From the NCBI RefSeq assembly GCF_900105755.1, contig NZ_FNTQ01000001.1, positions 620,001 to 684,000 on the forward strand: a DNA stretch of 64,000 nucleotides, given 5' to 3'. Below the pieces are notes generated by a model, which ran no database searches, was not told the origin of the DNA, and saw only the letters and a program-made list of their open reading frames with translations. The DNA is from Streptomyces sp. Ag109_O5-10 (lineage in GTDB: Bacteria > Actinomycetota > Actinomycetes > Streptomycetales > Streptomycetaceae). Each line of letters opens with the position of its first letter. Within the stretch, counting starts at the first letter, position 1. A program made the position numbers and the translations under genes. Positions 8,216-16,416 of this stretch are shown piece by piece.

Positions 8216-9382
8216 TCAGTTGTCGGGGGCCGTGGCGCCGACGAGCCACATGGAGAAGAACTGGGAGCCGCCGCCGTAGGCGTGCCCGAGCACCTTCCGG
8301 GCGCCGTCCACCTGGTGTTCTCCGGCCTGGCCGCGCACCTGGAGGGCGGCCTCGGCGAACCTGATCATCCCGGAGGCGCCGATCGGATTGGTGGAGAGGA
8401 CGCCGCCGGACATGTTGACGGGGAGGTCACCGTCGAGTTCGGTGACCCCCGATTCGGTGAGTTTCCAGCCCTCGCCCTCCTCGGCGAAGCCGAGGTTCTC
8501 CAGCCACATGGGCTCGTACCAGGAGAACGGCACGTACATCTCGACGGCGTCGATGTCCCGGCGCGGGTCGGCGATCCCCGCCTGCCGGTAGACGTCGGCG
8601 GCGCAGTCCTTCCCGGCCTGCGGCGACACCGCGTCCTTGCCGGCGAAGAGGGTGGGTTCACTGCGCATGGCGCCGCCGAGCATCCAGGCCGGCGGCTTCG
8701 TGGAACGGGCGGCTCCGGCGCGGTCGGTGAGGACCATGGCGCAGGCGCCGTCGGAGGAGGGGCAGGTCTCCGAGTAGCGGATGGGGTCCCACAGCATGGG
8801 GGACGCCTGGACCTTCTCCAGGGTGATGTCGTGCTCGTGGAGGTGGGCGTAGGGATTCTTGAGCGCGTTGCGCCGGTCCTTGTAGGCGACCAGCGAGCCG
8901 ACGGTGTCCGGGGCGCCGCTGCGCCGCATGTAGGCCCGCACGTGGGGCGCGAAGAAGCCGCCCGCCCCGGCCAGCAGCGGCTGCTGGAAGGGGATCGGCA
9001 GGGACAGTCCCCACATGGCGTTGGACTCGGACTGCTTCTCGAAGGCGAGGGTCAGCACGGTGGAGTGGACCCGCGCGGCGACGAGGTTGGCCGCGACGAG
9101 CGCGGTCGACCCACCCACCGAGCCCGCTGTGTGTACCCGCAACATGGGTTTGCCCACCGCTCCGAGCGCGTCGGCCAGGTAGAGCTCCGGCATCATCACG
9201 CCCTCGAAGAAGTCGGGCGCCTTGCCGATGACCACGGCGTCGACGTCGGCCCAGTCCAGTTCGGCGTCGTCGAGGGCGCGTCGCGCGGCCTCGCGGACGA
9301 GCCCGGCGATCGACACGTCCCGCCGGGCCGCCACGTGCTTGGTCTGGCCGATCCCGGTGACGGCCACGGGCTCCTTGCTCAT
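8216..9382 (-). CDS. Thiolase-fold (SCP2/lipid-transfer type) protein, 388 residues
   Basis: The start is ATG 9382, which overlaps the stop of the upstream thiolase by 4 bases (ATGA), implying translational coupling. The fold is thiolase: an N-terminal VAVTGIGQTKH, a central TCPSSDGACAMVLTD and the C-terminal MSGGVLSTNPIGASGMIR and LGHAYGGG. In the nucleophile region it reads HTAGSVGGSTAL, with no Cys where a thiolase would have one. Such proteins resemble the Ltp group that works with DUF35 partners as retro-aldolases or acyl-CoA condensing components, rather than classical thiolases. With the DUF35 gene two positions upstream, a three-protein complex acting on a CoA ester is the most reasonable reading; the substrate is unknown. 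Confidence 0.82.
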   Translation of the reverse strand: MSKEPVAVTGIGQTKHVAARRDVSIAGLVREAARRALDDAELDWADVDAVVIGKAPDFFEGVMMPELYLADALGAVGKPMLRVHTAGSVGGSTALVAANLVAARVHSTVLTLAFEKQSESNAMWGLSLPIPFQQPLLAGAGGFFAPHVRAYMRRSGAPDTVGSLVAYKDRRNALKNPYAHLHEHDITLEKVQASPMLWDPIRYSETCPSSDGACAMVLTDRAGAARSTKPPAWMLGGAMRSEPTLFAGKDAVSPQAGKDCAADVYRQAGIADPRRDIDAVEMYVPFSWYEPMWLENLGFAEEGEGWKLTESGVTELDGDLPVNMSGGVLSTNPIGASGMIRFAEAALQVRGQAGEHQVDGARKVLGHAYGGGSQFFSMWLVGATAPDN

Positions 9383-10425
9383 CGCGGATCCCCTTCGAGT
9401 ACGGCGACCAGGTTCTGCTGCAGGCAGGGCCCGGAGGTGGCGTGGGCGAGGGCGCGGTCGGACTCGCCGCGGTGGATGCGGGCGGCGGCCTCGCCGATGC
9501 GGATCAGCCCGGCCGCCATGATCGGGTTGGCGGCGAGGGCCCCGCCGGAGGGGTTGACCCGCACGTCGTCGCCGAGCCGCAGCGCCTTGCGCAGCACGAT
9601 CTCCTGCGAGCTGAACGGCGCGTGCAGCTCGGCGGTGTCCACGGGCCGTTCGAAGGCGCCGGCCTTCTCGGCGGCGAGCCGCGCGGACGGCGAGTCGGTC
9701 AGGTCGCGGACGCCGAGGCCGTGCGCCTCGATGCGGTGGTCGATGCCCCGGATCCAGGCGGGCCGGTCGCACAGCTCGCGGGCCCGTTCCCCCGCCGCGA
9801 GGACGACGGCGGCGGCGCCGTCGCCGATCGGCGGGCAGTCGCCGGTGCGCAGCGGTCGTACCACGTAGTCCCCCTGCGGCACCGAACCCCGCAGCTGTGC
9901 GTGCGAGTTGGCTGCCGCGTCCGTCCTGCTGCGGGCGCCGACGGCGGCCAGCGCGGGCTCGTCGGTCTCCCCCGCGTCGATGAGCGCCCGGGCCTGGAGG
10001 GCGGCGAGGGCGACGGAGTCCGGCCACAGGGGGGCCAGGTAGTAGGGGTCGAGCTGGCGGGTCAGCACGTCGCGCACCGAGCCGGGTGAGGACTTGCCGT
10101 AGGAGTAGACGAGCGCGGTGTCCGCGTCCCCGGTGAGCAGCTTGGTCCAGGCCTCGTACAGGGCCCAGGCGCCGTCCGTCTCGACGTGCGACTCGGAGAT
10201 CGGCGGCCAGGCGCCGACGCCGTCGAGGGCGAGGGTGAAGGAGAAGGCGCGGCCGGCGAGGTAGTCGCTGGAGCCGGAGCAGGTGAAGCCGATGTCGGCG
10301 GTCTTCAGGCCGGTCTGTCCGAGCACGTCGTGCAGGACCGGCATGAGCATCTCGACCTCGGAGAGGTCATCGCTCGTGCGGCGGTGGTCGGTCTGCGCGA
10401 AGGCGACCAGTGCTATGTCACGCAT
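9379..10425 (-). CDS. Thiolase-fold (lipid-transfer type) protein, 348 residues
   Basis: ATG 10425 has an AAGGAG site 8 bases upstream and overlaps the DUF35 stop by one base (TGATG); a GTG one codon earlier is the alternative. Thiolase-superfamily features include MRDIALVAFAQTDH at the N-terminus, a GDCPPIGDGAAAVVLA segment and the C-terminal VNPSGGALAANPIMAAGLIR. The usual catalytic Cys position is occupied by a stretch reading SHVETDGAWAL, again without Cys. It therefore pairs with the downstream 388-residue protein as a noncanonical thiolase couple in one operon. This suggests a heteromeric Ltp/DUF35 enzyme rather than two independent thiolases. Confidence 0.82.
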   Translation of the reverse strand: MRDIALVAFAQTDHRRTSDDLSEVEMLMPVLHDVLGQTGLKTADIGFTCSGSSDYLAGRAFSFTLALDGVGAWPPISESHVETDGAWALYEAWTKLLTGDADTALVYSYGKSSPGSVRDVLTRQLDPYYLAPLWPDSVALAALQARALIDAGETDEPALAAVGARSRTDAAANSHAQLRGSVPQGDYVVRPLRTGDCPPIGDGAAAVVLAAGERARELCDRPAWIRGIDHRIEAHGLGVRDLTDSPSARLAAEKAGAFERPVDTAELHAPFSSQEIVLRKALRLGDDVRVNPSGGALAANPIMAAGLIRIGEAAARIHRGESDRALAHATSGPCLQQNLVAVLEGDPR

Positions 10426-11366
10426 CACAGCAGCTCCTTGTACGTCTCGTAGTCCGCGTCGGGCTCACCTGTGGGCCGGTAGTGGTCGGGGAATCGGGCC
10501 CCCTCGGTCCACACCGGTTCGACCCTGAGCCCCATCCGCACCTGGTCGTAGGGGATCCCGCCGATCCGGCCGTGCAGGGCGAGGCCGGCGCCGTCGAGGG
10601 CGATGTGGGCGTATACGTAGGGCACCTCGATGTCGAGGTTCTTCGCCTTGATGTTGACGATGCAGAAGGTGGTGACCGTGCCGCCGGGCCCCACCTCGAC
10701 CTGTTCCGATGTGGCCACCCCACATGTGGGGCACGCACCCCTCGGCGGGACGTACACCTTCCGGCAGGAGGGGCAGCGTTCGCCGAAGGTCCGCCGGGAG
10801 GAGAGCGCGTCGATGTAGGCGGACTGGGCCCGGCCGGGCGAGTAGGTGTAGTCGAGGCGGGCGTGGGCGACGATGCCGTGGACGGCGTCCTCGAACGTGC
10901 CGTCGTGCCCCGTCACCGCGGCCGGTTCGCCCTCGTACGGCTCGAAGCAGGCGATGTCGGTGATGGCCCCCGACCGTTCCTCGGCCCAGCGGACCCGGAC
11001 CCGCATGCCGGTGTGCACGGTGTCAGGTCCCGGCGCGTCGAGGGCGTGCAGCAGGGCGGTGTCGGCGCCGTCGAGCCGGACCAGGACCCAGGCGAAGGGG
11101 GTGCCGAGGGGCTGACCGCGGCGGGGTTCGTCGTTCCAGGCCCAGGTGGTGACCGTGCCGGTGGGCGCGACCTCGACGAGGTCACGGATCTCCTCGGCGG
11201 TCACGGGGTCGTACTCGACGGGCGGGACGAGGACACGGCCGTCGCCGGCCTTCACACCGAGGACGACCCGGTCCCGCAGCCCGGTGAGAAAGGCGCTCTG
11301 CACGGGCCCGAGGGACCGGGTGAAGGGAAACTCGACGACGAGAGGGGCTTTGAGGACGTCGGGCAT
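10425..11366 (-). CDS. Zn-ribbon/OB-fold DUF35 protein with two OB units
   Basis: This 313-residue protein starts at ATG 11366, with a GGAGG site about 10 bases upstream. The C-terminal half has a rubredoxin-like zinc knuckle, C-P-S-C-x10-C-P-T-C (ERCPSCRKVY...GACPTCG), followed by an OB-fold DUF35 domain. The N-terminal half (about 1-145) looks like a second, degenerate copy that has lost its cysteines. DUF35 proteins bind acyl-CoA and partner thiolase-fold proteins in archaeal mevalonate synthesis and in actinobacterial steroid side-chain cleavage. The two thiolase-like genes follow in the same operon with 1- and 4-base overlaps. Confidence 0.85.
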   Translation of the reverse strand: MPDVLKAPLVVEFPFTRSLGPVQSAFLTGLRDRVVLGVKAGDGRVLVPPVEYDPVTAEEIRDLVEVAPTGTVTTWAWNDEPRRGQPLGTPFAWVLVRLDGADTALLHALDAPGPDTVHTGMRVRVRWAEERSGAITDIACFEPYEGEPAAVTGHDGTFEDAVHGIVAHARLDYTYSPGRAQSAYIDALSSRRTFGERCPSCRKVYVPPRGACPTCGVATSEQVEVGPGGTVTTFCIVNIKAKNLDIEVPYVYAHIALDGAGLALHGRIGGIPYDQVRMGLRVEPVWTEGARFPDHYRPTGEPDADYETYKELL

Positions 11367-11402
11367 AGGGGGCTTGCCTCCTTCGGAAGGCTGGAGGATG
11401 CG

Positions 11403-11490
11403 CGCCCTGTCAGGGGCGCTGGGGATCCCCCCGGCCGAAGGCTGGGGGGAGGAACTGCGCGACAAGCCCCACCGGCCCGCGACTTCCGGA
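11403..11490. repeat. Dispersed Streptomyces-type repeat (GGGGAACTGCGCGAC family)
   Basis: This lies between the crotonase stop and the DUF35 start. It contains AGGGGCGCTGGGGA, a CCCCCCGGCC/GGCTGGGGGG hairpin and GAACTGCGCGACAAGCCCC. The same wording occurs in reverse complement near 28250-28311. Confidence 0.55.
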
Positions 11491-11511
11491 CCGGCCCAGG
11501 CCCGTGCAGTG

Positions 11512-12312
11512 CTACGCACGCTTGTAAACAGGCGGCCGCTTCTCCGCGAAGGCACGGGCGCCTTCCTTCGCATCGGCCGTGTCGAAGACCGGCCACCCCC
11601 GTTTCAGTTCGGCGGCCAGTCCGTCCGCCTCCGTCATCTCCGCCGTCTCGTACACCGACGCCTTGACCGCCTCGACCGCCAGCGGCCCGCACGCGTTGAT
11701 CTGCTCGGCGATCTCCAGCGCCTTCTCCAGCGCCGAGCCGTCCGGCACGACATGCCCGACGAGCCCGATGCCGGCGGCCTCCCGGGCGCTGTACGGCCGC
11801 CCGGTGAGCAGCATCTCCAGCGCGTGGGTGCGCGGAATCTGCCGCTGGAGCCGTACCGTGGAACCGCCGATCGGGAAGAGCCCCCGCCGGACCTCGAAGA
11901 GCCCGAAGGTCGCGGACTCGGCCGCCACCCGGATGTCGGTCCCCTGAAGGATCTCCGTGCCGCCCGCGACGCAGTACCCCTCGACCGCGGCGATCACCGG
12001 TTTGCGCGGGCGATGATGACGGAGCATCGCCTTCCAGTGCAGGTCGGGATCGGCCTTCAGCCGGTCGCGCAGGTGTTCGCCCGCCATGTCCTGCCCGGCC
12101 AGTGCCTTGAGGTCCATCCCGGCGCAGAAGGCGCCCCCGGCCCCGGTGAGCACGACCGAGCGGACGCCGTCGTCCTCGTCGGCCTCGATCCAGCCGTCGT
12201 ACAGGCCGACCAGCATGGAGATCGAGAGCGCGTTCTTCGCCTCGGGCCGGTTGAGCGTGAGCACGAGTGTGGCGCCCTCGCGCCGCACGGTGAGGTGTTC
12301 CGTCCCAGCCAT
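11512..12312 (-). CDS. Enoyl-CoA hydratase/isomerase (crotonase) family protein
   Basis: A 266-residue protein of typical crotonase size. ATG 12312 is taken as the start; the open frame continues upstream but reads through the promoter region of the divergent ligase gene. Visible features are the oxyanion-hole segments GAGGAFCAGMDLKAL and AAVEGYCVAGGTEI, and FGLFEVRRGLFP with the Glu often used as catalytic acid. It would hydrate or isomerise an enoyl-CoA in a beta-oxidation-like pathway. It is about 145 bases upstream of the DUF35-thiolase operon on the same strand, and divergent from an acyl-CoA synthetase gene, so the five genes probably serve one pathway. Confidence 0.88.
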   Translation of the reverse strand: MAGTEHLTVRREGATLVLTLNRPEAKNALSISMLVGLYDGWIEADEDDGVRSVVLTGAGGAFCAGMDLKALAGQDMAGEHLRDRLKADPDLHWKAMLRHHRPRKPVIAAVEGYCVAGGTEILQGTDIRVAAESATFGLFEVRRGLFPIGGSTVRLQRQIPRTHALEMLLTGRPYSAREAAGIGLVGHVVPDGSALEKALEIAEQINACGPLAVEAVKASVYETAEMTEADGLAAELKRGWPVFDTADAKEGARAFAEKRPPVYKRA

Positions 12313-12520
12313 GGACCCTCTCCCCTCCGGAGGGGATCGCCTCCCCTCCACCAGAACGAGAACAGGTTGCAGTAGCCGGGGAGGCACTTCAAGGGTTTTC
12401 TGACAGGCAGTCAGATTTCTTCGCGCGAACCCTTCACACTTGCCGCGCCCTTTGCTCTGATGACCGGCGAACGGACGGGTGCGCCTTTCTTCGTCACGGT
12501 CGCCGGGGTCAGGAGGAGCG

Positions 12521-14134
12521 GTGGAGTACAACCTTGCCGATCTGTTCGAGTCGGTCGTGGACGTGGCCGCCGACCGCGAGGCGCTCGTGTACGTCGACCA
12601 CCCCGGCACGGGTGCGGAGCGCCGGCTGACCTACGCGGAACTGGACGCCGCCGCCAACCGCATCGGCCACCACCTCGTCGACAGCGGCATCAAGCCCGGC
12701 GAGCATCTCGGGCTGCACCTCTACAACGGGGTGGAGTACCTGCAGACGGTGCTCGGCTGCCTGAAGGCGCGGGTGGTACCGGTCAACGTGAACTACCGGT
12801 ACGTCGAAGAGGAGTTGGTGTACCTCTACCGGGACGCGGATCTCGTCGCGCTGGTCTTCGACGCGGAGTTCGACGACCGGGTGGCGGCGGCCCTGCCCCG
12901 GACGCCGGGGCTGCGGCACCTGGTGCGGGTGGGTGAGCCGGTGGACGGGGGGCTCAAGGCCCTCGCCTTCACGGAGGCGGAGGCGGCCGGGTCGCCCGGA
13001 CGAGGGTTCCCCGCGCGCTCGGCGGACGACCAGTTCATCATCTACACCGGCGGCACGACCGGGATGCCCAAGGGCGTGATGTGGCGTCAGGAGGACCTGT
13101 TCTTCGCCGGGCTGGGCGGTGGCGCGCCGACCGGGGAGCCGGTCGGCCGGCCGGAGGAGCTGGCCGAGCGGGTCGCGGCGGGCGGCAGCGGGATCACCTT
13201 CTTCCCCACTCCCCCGCTGATGCACGGCACGTCCACGCTCACCACCTTCATCGGGTTCAACTTCGGGCAACGGGTGGTGATCCACCGTAAGTTCGTGCCC
13301 GAGGAGGTGCTGCGGACCGTCGAGAAGGAGAAGGTCACCAGCATGTCGCTGGTCGGCGACGCGATGCTGCGCCCGCTCGTCGACGCCCTCGGCGGACCGC
13401 TGAAGGGGACCGACTGCTCGGCCCTGTTCAGCGTCTCCTCCTCGGGCGCGATCCTCTCCGAGACGGTGCGCCGGCAGTTCAGCGAGCTCGTCCCGAACGC
13501 CGTGCTGCTGAACAACTTCGGGTCCTCCGAGTCCGGTTTCAACGGCACCGCGACCGACGACTCCGGGGCCGGCAGCGGCTTCCGCGTCCGCGTCAACTCC
13601 CGCACCCTGGTGGTAGATCCGGCGACCCACGAACCGGTGGCCGTGGGCGAGACCGGCCGGGTCGCGCAGACCGGGCACGTCCCGCTCGGCTACTACAACG
13701 ACCCGGTGAAGACCGCCGAGACGTTCTTCGAGAAGGACGGCCGCAGGTGGGTGCTCCTCGGCGACATGGCGACGGTCGACGAGGAGGGTGTCGTCACCGT
13801 CCTCGGCCGCGGCTCGCAGTGCATCAACACGGGGGGCGAGAAGGTGTACCCGGAGGAGGTCGAACAGGCGCTGAAGTCGCACCCGGACGTGTACGACGCG
13901 CTCGTCGCCGGGGTGCCCGACGCCACCTGGGGCAATCACGTGGCGGCCGTGGTGCAGCTGCGCACGGGTGCCGAGCCATTCTCCCTCACGGACATCCAGA
14001 CGCACTGCCGCAGCCGGCTCGCCGGGTACAAGGTGCCCCGTCAGCTGGTGATCGCCGAGGCCATCCAGCGGTCGCCGAGCGGCAAGGCGGACTACCGGTG
14101 GGCGCGGGAGGTGGCGGTGGCCGCCGACCGGTAG
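12521..14134 (+). CDS. Acyl-CoA synthetase (FadD-type AMP-binding ligase)
   Basis: GTG 12521 is fixed by AGGAGG at 12511-12516. The 537-residue protein belongs to the ANL superfamily: the P-loop-like YTGGTTGMPKGVMWR, an FGSSESG acceptor motif, the hinge LLGDMATVDEEG and C-terminal GEKVYPEEVE and RSPSGKADY with the catalytic Lys. The TGGTTGxPKGVMWR wording is that of the FadD17/FadD19-like branch, which activates branched or steroid side-chain acids in mycolic actinomycetes; that specificity is only suggested here. It is divergent from the crotonase gene with a 208-base gap that must hold both promoters, and is followed by a strong hairpin. Confidence 0.9.
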   Translation: MEYNLADLFESVVDVAADREALVYVDHPGTGAERRLTYAELDAAANRIGHHLVDSGIKPGEHLGLHLYNGVEYLQTVLGCLKARVVPVNVNYRYVEEELVYLYRDADLVALVFDAEFDDRVAAALPRTPGLRHLVRVGEPVDGGLKALAFTEAEAAGSPGRGFPARSADDQFIIYTGGTTGMPKGVMWRQEDLFFAGLGGGAPTGEPVGRPEELAERVAAGGSGITFFPTPPLMHGTSTLTTFIGFNFGQRVVIHRKFVPEEVLRTVEKEKVTSMSLVGDAMLRPLVDALGGPLKGTDCSALFSVSSSGAILSETVRRQFSELVPNAVLLNNFGSSESGFNGTATDDSGAGSGFRVRVNSRTLVVDPATHEPVAVGETGRVAQTGHVPLGYYNDPVKTAETFFEKDGRRWVLLGDMATVDEEGVVTVLGRGSQCINTGGEKVYPEEVEQALKSHPDVYDALVAGVPDATWGNHVAAVVQLRTGAEPFSLTDIQTHCRSRLAGYKVPRQLVIAEAIQRSPSGKADYRWAREVAVAADR

Positions 14135-14145
14135 CCCCTGCGGGT

Positions 14146-14173
14146 GCACGGACCGCCGCGGGGCGGTCCGTGC
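14146..14173 (+). terminator. Strong hairpin after the acyl-CoA synthetase gene
   Basis: The twelve-base arms GCACGGACCGCC (14146-14157) and GGCGGTCCGTGC (14162-14173) pair perfectly around a 4-base loop, 11 bases after the stop. It lies between convergent genes and could serve both strands. Confidence 0.75.
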
Positions 14174-14253
14174 CCGGATGTACCGGCCCGGGCGGTGGAC
14201 AGGTCCTCCGACCGCCTCCTGACGGCCTGCGGCGCACGGGGCCCGAGGGCCGC

Positions 14254-15090
14254 TCAGGCGTCCAGGAAGGCGACGGTACGGCGGACGAACCACTCGGGGT
14301 CGTCGAGCCAGGGGTAGTGGCCGGCGCCGGGCTGCACGGTGACCTCGGCGACCGGAAAGGCCTCGGCGACGCGCCGGGCCAGAGCGGGGCTGGGGCCGCC
14401 GTCGAGTTCACCGGCGTACACCAGGACGGGGGCGGCGAGGGCGCGCAGGGCGGCCCGGGTGGCGTCCGGGGCGAAGGCGCCCTCGGCGAAGTAGCGGTCG
14501 CCCGCCTCGAAGTTGCTCTGCTTCTCGGTGGCCGCGACATGGGCCCGGGCGGCGTCGTCCCAGCGGCCGTGGAAGAACGGCATGAACACCTCGTCGAACT
14601 CGCCGGAGCCGGTCAGCCACGCCTCCAGCGCGGGGTAGGCCTCCTCGAACCAGGGCTCCCCCGCCCGCAGCCGGGCCGCCGCCAGCCGGTCCTCGGGGGT
14701 GCCGAGCAGCCCGAGGGGCGAGGGGTTGCCGGTGATCAGCGCGAGCCGCCGTACCCGCTGCGGATGCGCCGCCGCGTACAGGATGGCCAGGCTCGCGCCG
14801 GCCGAGTGCGCCAGTACGTCCATGTGGTCGAGGCCCATGTGCGCGCGCAACATCTCGACGTCGTCGACGAGCCGGTCGCAGCGGTACGACGCCGGGTCGG
14901 CGGGCACGGCGGAGTCGCCGGTCCCCCGCAGGTCGAGGAGGACCAGCCGGCGGTGCGCGGTCAGCCCGCCGAGGTCCCCGAGGTAGCCGGAGGCCCGCAT
15001 GGGGCCGCCCGGCAGCACGACGAGTGGTTCGCCCTCCCCTCTGACGTGGTAGGCGAGGCGGGTCCCGTCGGCTGCGGTGAAGGTGGGCAT
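14254..15090 (-). CDS. Alpha/beta hydrolase, proline-iminopeptidase-like
   Basis: A 278-residue hydrolase starting at ATG 15090. It has an oxyanion segment LPGGPMRASGYL near residue 27 (the HGGP region of iminopeptidases), LRGTGDS, the nucleophile elbow AHSAGAS, a cap domain (about 130-215), an acid segment YAGELDGGPSP and the catalytic His in GAGHYPW. The substrate is not predictable. It lies 62 bases downstream of the methyltransferase gene on the same strand and may share its transcript. Confidence 0.85.
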   Translation of the reverse strand: MPTFTAADGTRLAYHVRGEGEPLVVLPGGPMRASGYLGDLGGLTAHRRLVLLDLRGTGDSAVPADPASYRCDRLVDDVEMLRAHMGLDHMDVLAHSAGASLAILYAAAHPQRVRRLALITGNPSPLGLLGTPEDRLAAARLRAGEPWFEEAYPALEAWLTGSGEFDEVFMPFFHGRWDDAARAHVAATEKQSNFEAGDRYFAEGAFAPDATRAALRALAAPVLVYAGELDGGPSPALARRVAEAFPVAEVTVQPGAGHYPWLDDPEWFVRRTVAFLDA

Positions 15091-15152
15091 GGCGCCGATC
15101 TTCGGGGACGGAGGCGCGGTGCCGCAACGGGTTTCGGCGAACGCCCCCGGTG

Positions 15153-15878
15153 TCAGCCAGGCGGGGCCGGCTTGCGCGCCCGGAACGCGAACTGGCCGCA
15201 GAACGTGAGCTTGCGGAGGTTCACCAGCGCCGTCTCCCGCTTGCTCTTGCGGGCCCAGGCGTCGATCTCCGTGTTGAGCGGCGACTCCGTCCGCCAGAAG
15301 CGGCCGTACTCCTTCCTCCGTGAGCCGTGGTAGGTGCGCATGATCAGTGTCACGCCGTCGATTGAGGGCCGGATCTCCTCCAGGGTGAGCCCGGCGTCTT
15401 CGACGAGCACCCGGAATCCGTACGGCGTGTAGTTCCACAGGCTGAAGGAGTGGTAGGGCTCGAACTGGGAGGTGCTGCCGATGAACAGCCCGCCCGGCCG
15501 CAGCACCCTGCGCACCTCCGCGAGCAGTTCCCTGGGTCGGGCGACGTGTTCGAAGACCTGGTGGGAGTAGACGAGCGGTACCGCGGCGGAGCGGAACGGC
15601 AGGTTGACGCCGTCGAAGTAGACCATGCTGTCGCGCGCGCCCGTGCGCTGGGCGGCCTCCGCCTCCGGTGAATCGCGGATGTCGACTCCCACCCAGCGGA
15701 CGCCGGAGTCGTGTGTGCGGAAGAGCTCCGCCGACGTGCCCCTGCCGCAGCCGAGATCGACCACCCGGTCCGGTGCCCGCGGGGAGCGCATCGCCTCGTC
15801 GAGGTAGTAGCGGGAGGTGACCTGACGGGCGTGGTCGTCAGGGATGCAGTCGTGCATGAGTTCCCACAGGGTCGACAT
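15153..15878 (-). CDS. Class I SAM-dependent methyltransferase
   Basis: The 241-residue protein has the Rossmann methyltransferase order: motif I VVDLGCGRGTSAELF (~residues 39-53), an acidic loop VGVDIRDS, and EHVARPRELLAEVRRVLRPGG, typical of the Methyltransf_11 group. The C-terminal ~80 residues (RRKEYGRFWR, LRKLTFCGQFAF) form a variable substrate cap. Acceptor unknown. ATG 15878 has only a weak Shine-Dalgarno. It is the first gene of a likely two-gene unit with the hydrolase. Confidence 0.85.
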   Translation of the reverse strand: MSTLWELMHDCIPDDHARQVTSRYYLDEAMRSPRAPDRVVDLGCGRGTSAELFRTHDSGVRWVGVDIRDSPEAEAAQRTGARDSMVYFDGVNLPFRSAAVPLVYSHQVFEHVARPRELLAEVRRVLRPGGLFIGSTSQFEPYHSFSLWNYTPYGFRVLVEDAGLTLEEIRPSIDGVTLIMRTYHGSRRKEYGRFWRTESPLNTEIDAWARKSKRETALVNLRKLTFCGQFAFRARKPAPPG

Positions 15879-16416
15879 GTGCCCACGCTACGAAGGTGCC
15901 CCTTCGCCGGGCCACATCCGGGCGGGGGTTCGGGACCGCCGTCATCCCTCGGGGCGAACGGGACTGGGCGGACGGCGGCACGAGGCGGCCGATGCCGGAC
16001 AGGTGGCGGGCGGCCCCACTGTCGCGGTCGGCGACGGTACGGCCCGGTGCGTGGTACGGCCACAGTCCCCCGGCCTGCCGCCGGGCGAGGCGTTGCGCCG
16101 GGCTCACCGGGAAGAGGGCCTCCCGCACGGTCAGCGGATGGTGGCCGGCTCCGTCCGGTACGCCGACCTCGCGGGGGAAGGCGTCGCCCTCGCCCGCGGT
16201 GCGGTTGAGGCGGGCGGGGCGGTGTGCCGGGCGCGGTCCTCGGTGGGGGCGGCCAGCTCCGGATGGACGCCCGCGGGTGGGCGGAGGGGGACGGGGAGGC
16301 AGCAGCGCATGTCTGCCCTGCGCACGCCATCGGTGAACGGCGGACGTGGTGCCGGAAGCCGCGCCGGGTGCGGAGCCAGACTTCTTGGGTCGTGCCGGGC
16401 GCGGCGTCCCGGGTCC
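15879..16416. other. 538-base stretch without a convincing gene
   Basis: Several short frames are open here on both strands, but none has a ribosome binding site, recognisable motifs or a typical amino-acid make-up. A 96-codon minus-strand frame ending at 15838 was considered and not accepted. The stretch must contain the promoter of the methyltransferase gene and whatever follows the ligase gene. Confidence 0.6.

Noticed and set aside
15838..16128. Possible 96-codon minus-strand gene upstream of the methyltransferase
   Set aside because: No ribosome binding site, no recognisable family, overlaps the methyltransferase start, and composition is not clearly coding.
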